Source: Flagellimonas ochracea (lineage in GTDB: Bacteria; Bacteroidota; Bacteroidia; Flavobacteriales; Flavobacteriaceae). From it: 64,000 bases of DNA. The position numbers and the translations under genes are program-made. Location of the stretch: contig NZ_JAAABI010000002.1 in NCBI RefSeq assembly GCF_009903685.1, positions 806,001 to 870,000 on the forward strand, in the 5' to 3' direction. Under the pieces are notes generated by a model. That model did no database searches. It was given only the letters and a program-made list of their open reading frames with translations, and had not been told where the DNA came from. The stretch's first letter is position 1, and each line of letters begins with the position of its first letter. Shown here in pieces: positions 24,036 to 32,786 of the stretch.

Positions 24036-26234
24036 ATGAAAAAACAGTTCCTTCTGATTCTGTTTGTTTTCGGATTCCTTACATTTTCATTGGCCCAAAA
24101 GAAAAGAATAACCCTAGAAGAAATCTGGGGAGGTGCGTTCAGGACTGAGCAAATGGATGTGCTACGATCTATGAAAAATGGAAAACAGTACACCATACTT
24201 AATTTTGGTAGCATACCGCAATCAAGTAGTATTGACAAGTACGACTATGAGTCGTTAGAAAAGGTGGAGACCATTGTTGCTTCCTCAGCCATTGTGCCTT
24301 TTTTTACCTCTTACGAATTCAGTGAAGATGAGTCAAAAGTAGTGCTGGCCACCGAAATTGAACCTATATTCCGTCGTTCTCGCTTGGGCATTTACTATGT
24401 GTATGATATAGCTTCCAAAAAGCTGATAAAGATATCAGAAACCAAGATTCAAGAGCCCACACTCTCTCCAGATGGTTCAAAAGTGGCTTATGTGCTGAAC
24501 AACAACTTATATGTATTTGATATCGCTTCCAGAACCACAAAGCAGATTACCACCGATGGCGAAAGGGGAACCATTATCAATGGGGTGACCGACTGGGTAT
24601 ATGAAGAGGAGTTTGCATTTGTTCGGGCTTTTGAATGGAATAACAATGGAACCAAGATTGCTTTCTTACGATTTGATGAGACCGAAGTGCCCCATTTTTC
24701 GATGGACGTTTACGGACAGAACCTGTATCCCTTTCAATATGAATTCAAGTATCCCAAGGCAGGGGAAGAAAACGCTAAGGTTACACTCCACGTATACGAT
24801 GTCGATTCTGGGGAAATTTCCAATGTAGATTTGGGAGGCGCTTACTATATCCCAAGAATAAAATGGATGAACAATCCAGACCATTTGAGCGTTCAAACCA
24901 TAAATAGACATCAGAATGATTTGAAACTCCATAAGGTGGATGTCAAAGACAATTCGGTGTCCTTGCTTTTGCAGGAGAAAGATGAGGCCTATGTTGACGT
25001 GGACGATGACTTGACTTTTTTAGAGAATGACAGTTTTATTTGGACCAGCGAAATGGATGGATACAATCATTTATATCTATATAAAAAGGATGGAAAGCTA
25101 AAAAACCAAATAACCCAAGGACCTTGGGAAGTCACAAGTTATTATGGATATGACCAGTCCAAGGACAAGGTTTATTATCAATCTGTGGAAAACGGATCCA
25201 TTAACAGAGATGTATACAGCATCTCAAGTAATGGTAAAAATAAAGAGAGGCTGAGCAGCAAGACCGGGACCAACTCAGCATCCTTTAGTGCTGATTATAC
25301 CTATTACATCAATACCTTTTCAAGTGCTACTACTCCCTATGAGTTTACATTGCACAAAGTGGCAAAAGGTAAGCGAATGAAAGATTATAATCAGGATAAT
25401 GAGTTGATTTCGAAAGGCCGATTGATTAAGGACAATTCGGACTTATTGAATAAGTTGGAAGGGTATGAATTGGTTCCCAAAGAATTTTCCACCATCAACA
25501 TTGATGGAAATGATTTGAACATGTGGATGATGAAGCCGGCCGACTTCGACCCAAACAAGGAGTATCCTCTGCTTATGTTCCAATATAGCGGTCCAGGCTC
25601 TCAGCAGGTGGCGAACAAGTGGTTTGCCAGCAACGATTATTGGCATGAAATGCTGGTTTCCCAAGGCTATATTGTAGTTTGCGTAGATGGCAGGGGAACT
25701 GGATATAAAGGGCGTGACTTTAAGAAGGTAACCTACCTGAATTTGGTGAAATTCGAAACCGAAGATCAAATTGCTGCTGCCAAAAAGTTGAGTGAACTGC
25801 CCTATGTGGACGAGAAAAGAACCGGTATATGGGGTTGGAGTTTTGGGGGACATATGAGTACCAATTGCTTGTTGAAAGGGAATGATACTTTTGAGATGGC
25901 TATTGCCGTGGCACCAGTTACTTCATGGCGTTTCTACGATACCATTTATACAGAACGTTTTCTGCGTACACCTCAAGAAAACCCTGGAGGATATGATAAT
26001 GAATCTCCTTTTAATTATCCAGAATTGTTGAAGGGTAAATATCTGTTGGTCCACGGGTCAGGAGATGACAATGTACATGTACAGAACTCTATGCGGATGA
26101 TTGAAGCCCTAGTGCAAGCGAACAAGCAATTTGATTGGGCCATCTATCCCGATAAAAACCATGGTATTTATGGAGGCAATACCCGTTTGCACTTATATAC
26201 CAAAATGACCAATTTCATCAAGGAAAATTTGTAA
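24036..26234 (+). CDS. S9B dipeptidyl-peptidase IV family serine peptidase
   Basis: The 732-residue protein has a signal peptide (to about residue 20, LTFSLAQ), a DPPIV N-terminal beta-propeller (~90-470, including the VTDWVYEEEFAF segment whose Glu pair binds the substrate N-terminus) and an alpha/beta hydrolase domain. The catalytic Ser is in GWSFGG (~602), the Asp in GSGDDN (~677-678) and the His in DKNHGI (~709). It should release dipeptides (X-Pro or X-Ala) from oligopeptides in the periplasm. It is 16 bases upstream of a POT peptide transporter gene, so peptide trimming and uptake are coupled. Confidence 0.95.
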   Translation: MKKQFLLILFVFGFLTFSLAQKKRITLEEIWGGAFRTEQMDVLRSMKNGKQYTILNFGSIPQSSSIDKYDYESLEKVETIVASSAIVPFFTSYEFSEDESKVVLATEIEPIFRRSRLGIYYVYDIASKKLIKISETKIQEPTLSPDGSKVAYVLNNNLYVFDIASRTTKQITTDGERGTIINGVTDWVYEEEFAFVRAFEWNNNGTKIAFLRFDETEVPHFSMDVYGQNLYPFQYEFKYPKAGEENAKVTLHVYDVDSGEISNVDLGGAYYIPRIKWMNNPDHLSVQTINRHQNDLKLHKVDVKDNSVSLLLQEKDEAYVDVDDDLTFLENDSFIWTSEMDGYNHLYLYKKDGKLKNQITQGPWEVTSYYGYDQSKDKVYYQSVENGSINRDVYSISSNGKNKERLSSKTGTNSASFSADYTYYINTFSSATTPYEFTLHKVAKGKRMKDYNQDNELISKGRLIKDNSDLLNKLEGYELVPKEFSTINIDGNDLNMWMMKPADFDPNKEYPLLMFQYSGPGSQQVANKWFASNDYWHEMLVSQGYIVVCVDGRGTGYKGRDFKKVTYLNLVKFETEDQIAAAKKLSELPYVDEKRTGIWGWSFGGHMSTNCLLKGNDTFEMAIAVAPVTSWRFYDTIYTERFLRTPQENPGGYDNESPFNYPELLKGKYLLVHGSGDDNVHVQNSMRMIEALVQANKQFDWAIYPDKNHGIYGGNTRLHLYTKMTNFIKENL

Positions 26235-26250
26235 CCAAACACCAAAATAT

Positions 26251-27783
26251 ATGTCACAAGTTGTAAAACCCGCCGGCGAGAAAACCATTCTCGGGCATCC
26301 CCAGGGCCTTTTCTATTTGTTCTTTGCAGAGCTTTGGGAACGTTTTAGTTTCTATGGAATGCGTGCCTTGCTCACGCTCTACATGGTCAATGTAATTTTC
26401 GAGGCCCTGACCACTCGGGACTACGCTGCGGCCGCAGTGTATGCATCATACGGCTCCTTGGTATATGCATCTACAGTTATTGGGGGTAAAATATCAGATT
26501 CTATTTTGGGAATGCGCGCCTCCATTTTCTTGGGAGGAATTTTAATGGCCTTGGGACATTTTGTACTTGCCATTGAGAATAACACGGCCTTCTTTTTGGC
26601 ATTGGCCTTCATAATTGTGGGCAATGGTTTTTTCAAACCCAATATCTCGACCTTTGTGGGAACGCTGTATAAAGCTGGTGACCCTCGAAAAGATTCTGGA
26701 TTCACCATTTTTTATATGGGAATCAATATAGGTGGTTTTATTTCACCATTGCTGTGTGGTTGGTTGGGTCAGACCTATGGGTGGCACTACGGATTTGGCT
26801 TAGCTGGAATTGGGATGTTAACCGGACTGCTTTTTTTCTGGAGCGGAATTAGAAAGAATGTATTTGGAGAAGGGGGAAAACCCCCAAGCATGGAGGTATA
26901 TGAAAAGAAAGTGATTGGCATACCAAGGCATAGGCTGGTTAGGATTTTGGCCTTTTTATCGGCACCCTTGATTGCTTTTTTGTTGTACTCCTATAAATCC
27001 TTGGGTGGGGAGGGAACCGCTTTGGAGGACACCAATATTGTGAATCTATTGTTCTACGTAATCGGAATTTCTGTACTGGGTTATATGGCATACATCATGT
27101 TCAACGCAACCATGGATGAGCGTAAAAAACTTTTCATGGCCCTGTTGATAACCTTTTTTATGACCATATTTTGGGGTTTTCATGAATTGCACGGAAGTGT
27201 AATAACACTTTTTGCTGCTCGTAACGTCAACCTGTCTTTAATCAATGCAAGCCAAACGAATGCCTTGAACTCCATGTTCATTGTTATTCTTTCTATTCCA
27301 ATATCCATCATGTGGACTTATTTGGCCAAGAAAAAAATAAATCCAAGGACGCCTTACAAGTTTGGAATGGGACTGCTTTTGGCAGGATTAAGTTTTTATA
27401 TTGTTTCCCTTAGCGGTGGAAGTGCTGACGAAAATGGGATGGTGCCATTTTCATATCTTTTGGCTTTGTACTTCATAATTTCTGTAGGCGAATTGTTTAT
27501 GTCACCTGTAGGCCTGTCGAAGATCACCGATTTGTCACCAAAACGAATTGTAGCTTTTATGATGGGGGTTTGGTTCCTATCTTCCGCCTTTGCTTTTCAA
27601 ATAGTCGGATTCATTTCCAAACAATTGGCCATTGAAAGCACTGATAGCAATGTAGGGGGTTTTGATACTTTAAACGTGTATCTGGATGGATTTAGATTGA
27701 TTGCAATTTATGCACTGGTGGCAGGAGCAGTTGTATTGGTATTTGCCCCTTTGATGAAGCGTTTAATGGGCAACGTACATTAA
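26251..27783 (+). CDS. POT family proton-coupled peptide transporter
   Basis: The 510-residue inner-membrane protein starts with the POT signature LFFAELWERFSFYGMRALLT (~26-45, the ExxER proton-coupling motif), and continues with GKISDSILGMR and the second signature FTIFYMGINIGGFISP (~151-166). About 12-14 helices are apparent. It takes up di- and tripeptides with protons. It follows the DPPIV gene closely, and the pair probably forms one operon. Its stop codon overlaps the convergent comEC stop by three bases. Confidence 0.95.
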   Translation: MSQVVKPAGEKTILGHPQGLFYLFFAELWERFSFYGMRALLTLYMVNVIFEALTTRDYAAAAVYASYGSLVYASTVIGGKISDSILGMRASIFLGGILMALGHFVLAIENNTAFFLALAFIIVGNGFFKPNISTFVGTLYKAGDPRKDSGFTIFYMGINIGGFISPLLCGWLGQTYGWHYGFGLAGIGMLTGLLFFWSGIRKNVFGEGGKPPSMEVYEKKVIGIPRHRLVRILAFLSAPLIAFLLYSYKSLGGEGTALEDTNIVNLLFYVIGISVLGYMAYIMFNATMDERKKLFMALLITFFMTIFWGFHELHGSVITLFAARNVNLSLINASQTNALNSMFIVILSIPISIMWTYLAKKKINPRTPYKFGMGLLLAGLSFYIVSLSGGSADENGMVPFSYLLALYFIISVGELFMSPVGLSKITDLSPKRIVAFMMGVWFLSSAFAFQIVGFISKQLAIESTDSNVGGFDTLNVYLDGFRLIAIYALVAGAVVLVFAPLMKRLMGNVH

Positions 27784-29798
27784 TCGCCCTTTAAATTAAA
27801 AGTATAGTATCCCTTTTCACCTGTGTTGTGAAAAGGGATTTCTTTTTCAGCACAGGTTCGTCCCCAACGCATAATATAATTCTTATAATTGCTTCCATCG
27901 GCCAAAACCATTTTTGGATTGATAGAATCCAACAAACGTTCCAGATTTATTTTGGGAGATTGAGTAAGCAATAGAAAGTCCAAAGACGTTGTATTCGGAT
28001 AAATGCCCAAGCTGTCCATAATGTAGATGCTTTTTCCATGGATAGTATAATGATTCCTCAATCCCACAAAAGAAGATGATGTAATTCGCTCTGCCACCAT
28101 ATAATCGGTTTTAATTCGATTGAGTCGGGTGGTGTCTTTAGTATAAATGTGTAAACCACTTCCTATTTGATGCAGCAAAACAGTATTTCGTGCTTTGTGT
28201 ACCAGCAAGAGCTTTTCTCTGTTGGTCAGTTCCCATTGGTTCCAAATGGCATGTACCTGTAAACCAATGGTTCCGAAAGCCAAAACGAGAGCGATTTTCC
28301 ATTTGGGACGAGATAGAAAAAGCACCATCGACACAATCACCAAATAGCCCAATAGCATTTGAAAACCATCAAAAGGAATTTCTTTTATGACAAAATTTTC
28401 CTGTTGGGCTACACTGTCTATAATTGAATTCATAGCACTAATCAAAGTGTTGTACACTTGTACCAAAAAGTTGGGCAAATGATTGACTAAAGCAAGGAAA
28501 ATGACCAACACACCCATACCCAAGATCAGGCCTAAAAAGGGAACAATTATCAAGTTGGATACAAAAAACAAACTTGGAAATTGGTGAAAGTAATAGAGAC
28601 TGATAGGCAATACCCCCAATTGGGCTGATACACTTACCGATAACAACTGCCAGACTTTACGTACCAACCAGTTTTCGGGAAACCAGAACTTTTGGAGCTT
28701 TGGATAGATCCATACAATCGAAATAACAGCTGCATAGCTCATTTGAAATCCCACTTGAAACAGCATCAATGGTTTTATCAATAAAATGAAAAGCATGGAA
28801 AGCGCAATGATATTGAAGGAATTGGTTGGGCGGTTCAGGTATAGTGCATAGGCGAAAAAAGAGAACATGGTCACAGCCCGGATTATGGAGGGGGATAAGC
28901 CGGCAATAAAGGCATAAATCCAGAGCAGGAGTACGATTAAAAGTAGTTTCAGGGTCCTTCCGTTGGGAAAGCGTTTCAATGGGGAAAGTAAGAACTCGAG
29001 CAATAGGAGCAAAATACCCACATGCAACCCAGAAACAGCCAAAATATGTACGGCTCCCGCATTCTTGTAATTGTTATAGGTATTTTCTGAAATATCATCC
29101 CGCTGCCCCAATAATAAAGCTTGTATTACAGCCAGTTCGTCTTTACCGAAGTGTTGTTCTTTTAGTTGGGAGATAATTTTCTTGCGTACTTGGGAAGCCA
29201 ATCCCAAAATGGTTCTGGATGATTGTCCAACAACCACTACGGCTTCAAGATCAGCCTTAATTTGATGATGAATGCCTTGCTTTTTAAGATACTCTTTGTA
29301 GTCAAACTGATGGGGATTTATGGGAAGGGGGATGGGTTGTGACTTGCCATATATAATAATCTCGTCATCAATGTTAAACCTTTTGGCCGTAGAATCTGAG
29401 TTAGTTTTTAGCATCAATTTTCCAGAACTTTTTTCATTTCCGACTGCAATTACTTGAGTAAAATAGTTTTGGGAATATGGGTTGGGCTTAAGAACTTCTT
29501 TAATTTTCAGATGCCAATATTGTTCTTTTGGTTGTTTAAATTGGGAGTAGTTGCTAGGCATTTTTTGAGAGAGGCCCACTATCAGAATTCCCAAGGCCAT
29601 CATACCGAACGCCACCGCCAATTCGAAAAAAGGGAAACTTTCCCTGTCTATATTTTTGTTGATCCAATATAGAAAAGGAAACAGCGGAAGTAGCACCAAA
29701 AAGGAAAGTTGAGGGCCTAGCTCAAAATTGTACCCTGTTAAAATACCCACGATAAGGCACAGGGTCAGTTTTATGGAAACAAAATTGAAGTTGCGCAT
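27780..29798 (-). CDS. comEC: ComEC/Rec2 family DNA-uptake channel with degenerate C-terminal domain
   Basis: Using the ATG at 29798, which overlaps the stop of the NlpC gene (TAATG), the protein has 672 residues; a start at 29837 is in frame but lies inside that gene. Two or three membrane helices, a DUF4131 soluble part (~100-200) and the Competence channel domain (~210-500; AVIQALLLGQRDDIS and HILAVSGLHVGIL are hallmarks) are clear. The C-terminal ~150 residues occupy the place of the metallo-beta-lactamase domain, but the HxHxDH metal motif is absent: LLLTQSPKIN stands where LTHxHxDH is expected. It should carry single-stranded DNA across the inner membrane. Confidence 0.92.
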   Translation of the reverse strand: MRNFNFVSIKLTLCLIVGILTGYNFELGPQLSFLVLLPLFPFLYWINKNIDRESFPFFELAVAFGMMALGILIVGLSQKMPSNYSQFKQPKEQYWHLKIKEVLKPNPYSQNYFTQVIAVGNEKSSGKLMLKTNSDSTAKRFNIDDEIIIYGKSQPIPLPINPHQFDYKEYLKKQGIHHQIKADLEAVVVVGQSSRTILGLASQVRKKIISQLKEQHFGKDELAVIQALLLGQRDDISENTYNNYKNAGAVHILAVSGLHVGILLLLLEFLLSPLKRFPNGRTLKLLLIVLLLWIYAFIAGLSPSIIRAVTMFSFFAYALYLNRPTNSFNIIALSMLFILLIKPLMLFQVGFQMSYAAVISIVWIYPKLQKFWFPENWLVRKVWQLLSVSVSAQLGVLPISLYYFHQFPSLFFVSNLIIVPFLGLILGMGVLVIFLALVNHLPNFLVQVYNTLISAMNSIIDSVAQQENFVIKEIPFDGFQMLLGYLVIVSMVLFLSRPKWKIALVLAFGTIGLQVHAIWNQWELTNREKLLLVHKARNTVLLHQIGSGLHIYTKDTTRLNRIKTDYMVAERITSSSFVGLRNHYTIHGKSIYIMDSLGIYPNTTSLDFLLLTQSPKINLERLLDSINPKMVLADGSNYKNYIMRWGRTCAEKEIPFHNTGEKGYYTFNLKGD

Positions 29799-30343
29799 TA
29801 AAGAATACGCATGGCCTTTACAAAAGCATGGTTCCAATATCCTTCACGTAAGGAAGAAACCAAAACGCCTCTGGAGGTTGTGGCGTGAATAAATTGAATG
29901 TCATTTCCCTTCACATCGACAACAAGCCCCACATGGTTGATGCGTTTGCCACCCTTGCTGGTTTTGAAAAATAGCAGATCTCCTTTTTCAACCTGTTGGA
30001 CCTTTATTTTTTGTCCTTCTTGCGCCATCATATACGAGGCCCTGGGAAAAACAATATCATTTTCCTTAAGGGAAACATAGACCAGACCTGAACAGTCCAT
30101 GCCGCTTGTTGTGGTGCCGCCATATTTGTAGCGTGTGCCCGAAAAACTTATGGCGGTGGAGATAATGGCTTCGGCCTTAGCGTTTTTTCTTTCCTCCTTT
30201 CTGGATTTCTTCGGTGGAGTGTCGTTTTCGGAGGACCCCGCTACCGTAATGGTCCGGGTCTTGCTGTAGGATTTTCTTTTTTTACCCGGGCCACATGCCG
30301 TAACGGTAAAAACTAATAGTAAGATAATGGTTTTGTGTAACAT
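29798..30343 (-). CDS. C40 family NlpC/P60 peptidase lipoprotein
   Basis: The 181-residue product has a lipoprotein signal (TVTAC, Cys17), a basic linker (~20-55) and one NlpC/P60 domain: GTRYKYGGTTTSGMDCSGLV with the nucleophile Cys84, INHVGLVVD with His137, and FIHATTSRGV with the third polar residue His153. It should cleave peptidoglycan stem peptides from the outer or inner membrane surface. It overlaps comEC by one base and starts 33 bases after lpxB. Confidence 0.93.
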   Translation of the reverse strand: MLHKTIILLLVFTVTACGPGKKRKSYSKTRTITVAGSSENDTPPKKSRKEERKNAKAEAIISTAISFSGTRYKYGGTTTSGMDCSGLVYVSLKENDIVFPRASYMMAQEGQKIKVQQVEKGDLLFFKTSKGGKRINHVGLVVDVKGNDIQFIHATTSRGVLVSSLREGYWNHAFVKAMRIL

Positions 30344-30376
30344 CCAAGAATAGTATTACTTTCTTGGACGCTAAAT

Positions 30377-31489
30377 CTAAGCATTTTTGATGATTAATTC
30401 AGCTGCCAATTGACTGGCACCCTTTCCGCCCAATTTTTTCTTCAAGGCTTTGTAGTCTTCCAGAATACCCTCCCGAGTTTTGCCCACTATTATTTTGGAG
30501 AGCTCATCTTTAAGATTTTTAGAATTTAATTCACTCTGTATCAATTCTTTAATAACTTCTTTTTCCATTATCAGGTTCACAAGGGAAATATAATCCAATG
30601 TAATTATTCGCTTTGCAATTTGATAAGATACCCAATTGCCCTTATAACACACCACTTGAGGGATTTCAAAAAGGGCCGTTTCCAAAGTGGCCGTTCCGCT
30701 GGTCACCAAAGCAGCGTGGGAATGCTTGAGTAAGGAGTAGGTTTGGTTGGATACAAACCCTACCTGGTCATTTTTCAAAAAAGGAGCATAAAACTCATCG
30801 GACAAGCTGGGCGCTCCTGCAATTACAAACTGGTATTCTGGAAAACCGTTGATGACCGAGAGCATGATGTCCAACATTTTTTGGACTTCCTGCTTCCTGC
30901 TTCCTGGGAGCAGCGCAACAATGGGTTTTTCCTTTTGAAGGCCATGCCCCTTTCTGAATGTTTCTGCATCAACAAGGGTAGTGTTCTCAATCGCGTCAAA
31001 AAGTGGATGGCCTACAAAATGCACGGGATAACCATGTTTCTTCTCGTAAAAATCTTTTTCAAAAGGTAGAATAACATACATGTTATCAATATCCCTTTTG
31101 ATTTTTTTTATTCTGTTCTCCCTTGAGGCCCATATTTGCGGGGAGATATAATAATTGGTGCTGTAACCGTTCTTTTTGGCCCACTTCGCTATACGAAGGT
31201 TAAAACCGGAAAAATCAATGAAGATGACAACATCGGGATTGAAACTTTGGATGTCTTCCTTACAAAATGCAATGTTCTTGAAAATAGTCGGAATATTTTT
31301 GATCACCTCCAGAAATCCCATAAAGGCCATTTCCTTGTAGTGCTTGGCCAATTGCCCTCCTGCGTCTTGCATTAAGTCACCGCCCCAACAACGTATTTCA
31401 GCCTCTTCATCCTGATTTTTTAGCGCTTTGATGAGGTTTGACCCATGCAGGTCACCTGATGCCTCACCCGCTATGATATAATATCTCAT
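30377..31489 (-). CDS. lpxB: lipid-A-disaccharide synthase
   Basis: The 370-residue GT19 glycosyltransferase joins UDP-2,3-diacylglucosamine and lipid X in lipid A synthesis at the cytoplasmic side of the inner membrane. Motifs: YIIAGEASGDLHGSNLIKAL at the N-terminus, MGFLEVIKNIP, YYISPQIWAS, FEKDFYEKKHGYPVHFVGHP, LLPGSRKQEVQ (~193-203) and TSGTATLETALFEIPQVVCY (nucleotide-binding loop). The length is normal. It lies downstream of surE and a small membrane protein gene on the minus strand. Confidence 0.97.
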   Translation of the reverse strand: MRYYIIAGEASGDLHGSNLIKALKNQDEEAEIRCWGGDLMQDAGGQLAKHYKEMAFMGFLEVIKNIPTIFKNIAFCKEDIQSFNPDVVIFIDFSGFNLRIAKWAKKNGYSTNYYISPQIWASRENRIKKIKRDIDNMYVILPFEKDFYEKKHGYPVHFVGHPLFDAIENTTLVDAETFRKGHGLQKEKPIVALLPGSRKQEVQKMLDIMLSVINGFPEYQFVIAGAPSLSDEFYAPFLKNDQVGFVSNQTYSLLKHSHAALVTSGTATLETALFEIPQVVCYKGNWVSYQIAKRIITLDYISLVNLIMEKEVIKELIQSELNSKNLKDELSKIIVGKTREGILEDYKALKKKLGGKGASQLAAELIIKNA

Positions 31490-31528
31490 GAAAAATTTTA
31501 AGTTGAACTACCAAGTGCTGGTTCATTT

Positions 31529-31816
31529 TTACCAGAACACTTTATAAAACAATATAATCAAAGCTGTCAGTAGTGTCGCCATCATTACGCCTCTTGCTCT
31601 ATGCTCTCTTTTTATCCGAAGAAAGCCGAAGAAGGCCACTAGGTTCAATATGGCTCCAAGGGCCAACAAACTCCCCAAATGGCCTTGATCCATGGCAGCT
31701 ACAAACGTTTCGGAAACACCCAAGTCTGAAAAAATGAGTATGTAAAGCAATGTGCCAAAAGTATTTGCGATAAGGCCGACAATAAAACCGATTAAAACTT
31801 CTTTTCTGTTGTTCAT
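31529..31816 (-). CDS. small integral membrane protein
   Basis: Starting at the ATG that overlaps the surE stop (TAATG), the protein has 95 residues (an ATG at 31828 is in frame). It has three hydrophobic helices: VLIGFIVGLIANTFGTLLYI, LGSLLALGAILNLVAFFGFL and VMMATLLTALIILFYKVFW, with basic residues (RIKREHRARG) in the loop. No known domain. It is conserved in place between surE and lpxB as I recall, which hints at an envelope role. Confidence 0.8.
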   Translation of the reverse strand: MNNRKEVLIGFIVGLIANTFGTLLYILIFSDLGVSETFVAAMDQGHLGSLLALGAILNLVAFFGFLRIKREHRARGVMMATLLTALIILFYKVFW

Positions 31817-32586
31817 TAAAAATCCCAATTATTTATTTGCGGTATGGCGTGGTGTGCGGTCAAATCAAATTGTGTCGGCACCAAGGAAACATATCCTTGC
31901 GACAAGGCCCATTCATCGGTGTCCTGTCCTTTGTCCAATAACTCAAACTCGCCGGTCAACCAATAATAATCCTTACCAGAAGGGCTGGTTCTCTTGTCGA
32001 ATTTTTCGTTCCAATTACCCCTAGCCTGTCTACAGACCTTGATTCCTTTTGGCGGATTGTTTGTTTTTGGAATATTCACATTGAGAACTGTTCCCTTGGG
32101 AATCCCATTGTCCAAAGCCTCCTTTGCAATTTTTTTGACCATAGAGACCGAGGGCTCAAAATTGGCCTCCCAAGAATAATCACACAAGGAAAAACCGATG
32201 GCCGGAATACCCTCAATACCCGCTTCGATGGCGGCACTCATGGTGCCCGAGTAAATTACATTGATGGAAGAATTGGAGCCATGGTTTATACCGCTTACAC
32301 AGATATCCGGTTTCCGGTCCAAGATTTCGCGAAGTGCCAATTTTACACAATCGGCTGGGGTTCCACTACAACTGTACTCGTTTGGTGCCCCTTCCATATG
32401 GTCTACAACCACTTTTTTGGAAAACAAGGTGCTATCCACGGTAATGGCATGTCCCATGCCCGATTGTGGACTATCTGGAGCGACCACGACCACTTCCCCA
32501 AGTTCTTTCATAATACGTATCAATGTCCTTAAGCCTGGGGCGGTGATTCCGTCATCATTGGTGACCAAGATGAGTGGTTTTTTCAT
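31816..32586 (-). CDS. surE: 5'/3'-nucleotidase SurE
   Basis: The 256-residue metal-dependent phosphatase removes phosphate from nucleoside monophosphates. The N-terminal LILVTNDDGITAPGL (Asn10-Asp11-Asp12) is the metal site, and APDSPQSGMGHAIT, YSCSGTPADCVKLAL, DICVSGINHGSN and YSGTMSAAIEAGI are the other family blocks. It is first in the minus-strand run surE - membrane protein - lpxB - NlpC - comEC and is divergent from the Prc-type protease gene. Confidence 0.97.
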   Translation of the reverse strand: MKKPLILVTNDDGITAPGLRTLIRIMKELGEVVVVAPDSPQSGMGHAITVDSTLFSKKVVVDHMEGAPNEYSCSGTPADCVKLALREILDRKPDICVSGINHGSNSSINVIYSGTMSAAIEAGIEGIPAIGFSLCDYSWEANFEPSVSMVKKIAKEALDNGIPKGTVLNVNIPKTNNPPKGIKVCRQARGNWNEKFDKRTSPSGKDYYWLTGEFELLDKGQDTDEWALSQGYVSLVPTQFDLTAHHAIPQINNWDF

Positions 32587-32786
32587 ATTGTATAATTAAT
32601 GGCATAAAAATACGTTTTTCAAAAGGATATGAACCTCTGGGTGTTTAACAAAAAATTAAATGCAAACCTCAGGGCTGGCATGGTTTTTTCAGTATCTTAG
32701 AGATTCATTGAAATAGAAATGACGCACGGTGTAATGAAGATTTGACAGCATAATGTCAGATAATCTTGCCCCCAAATAAAAATACC

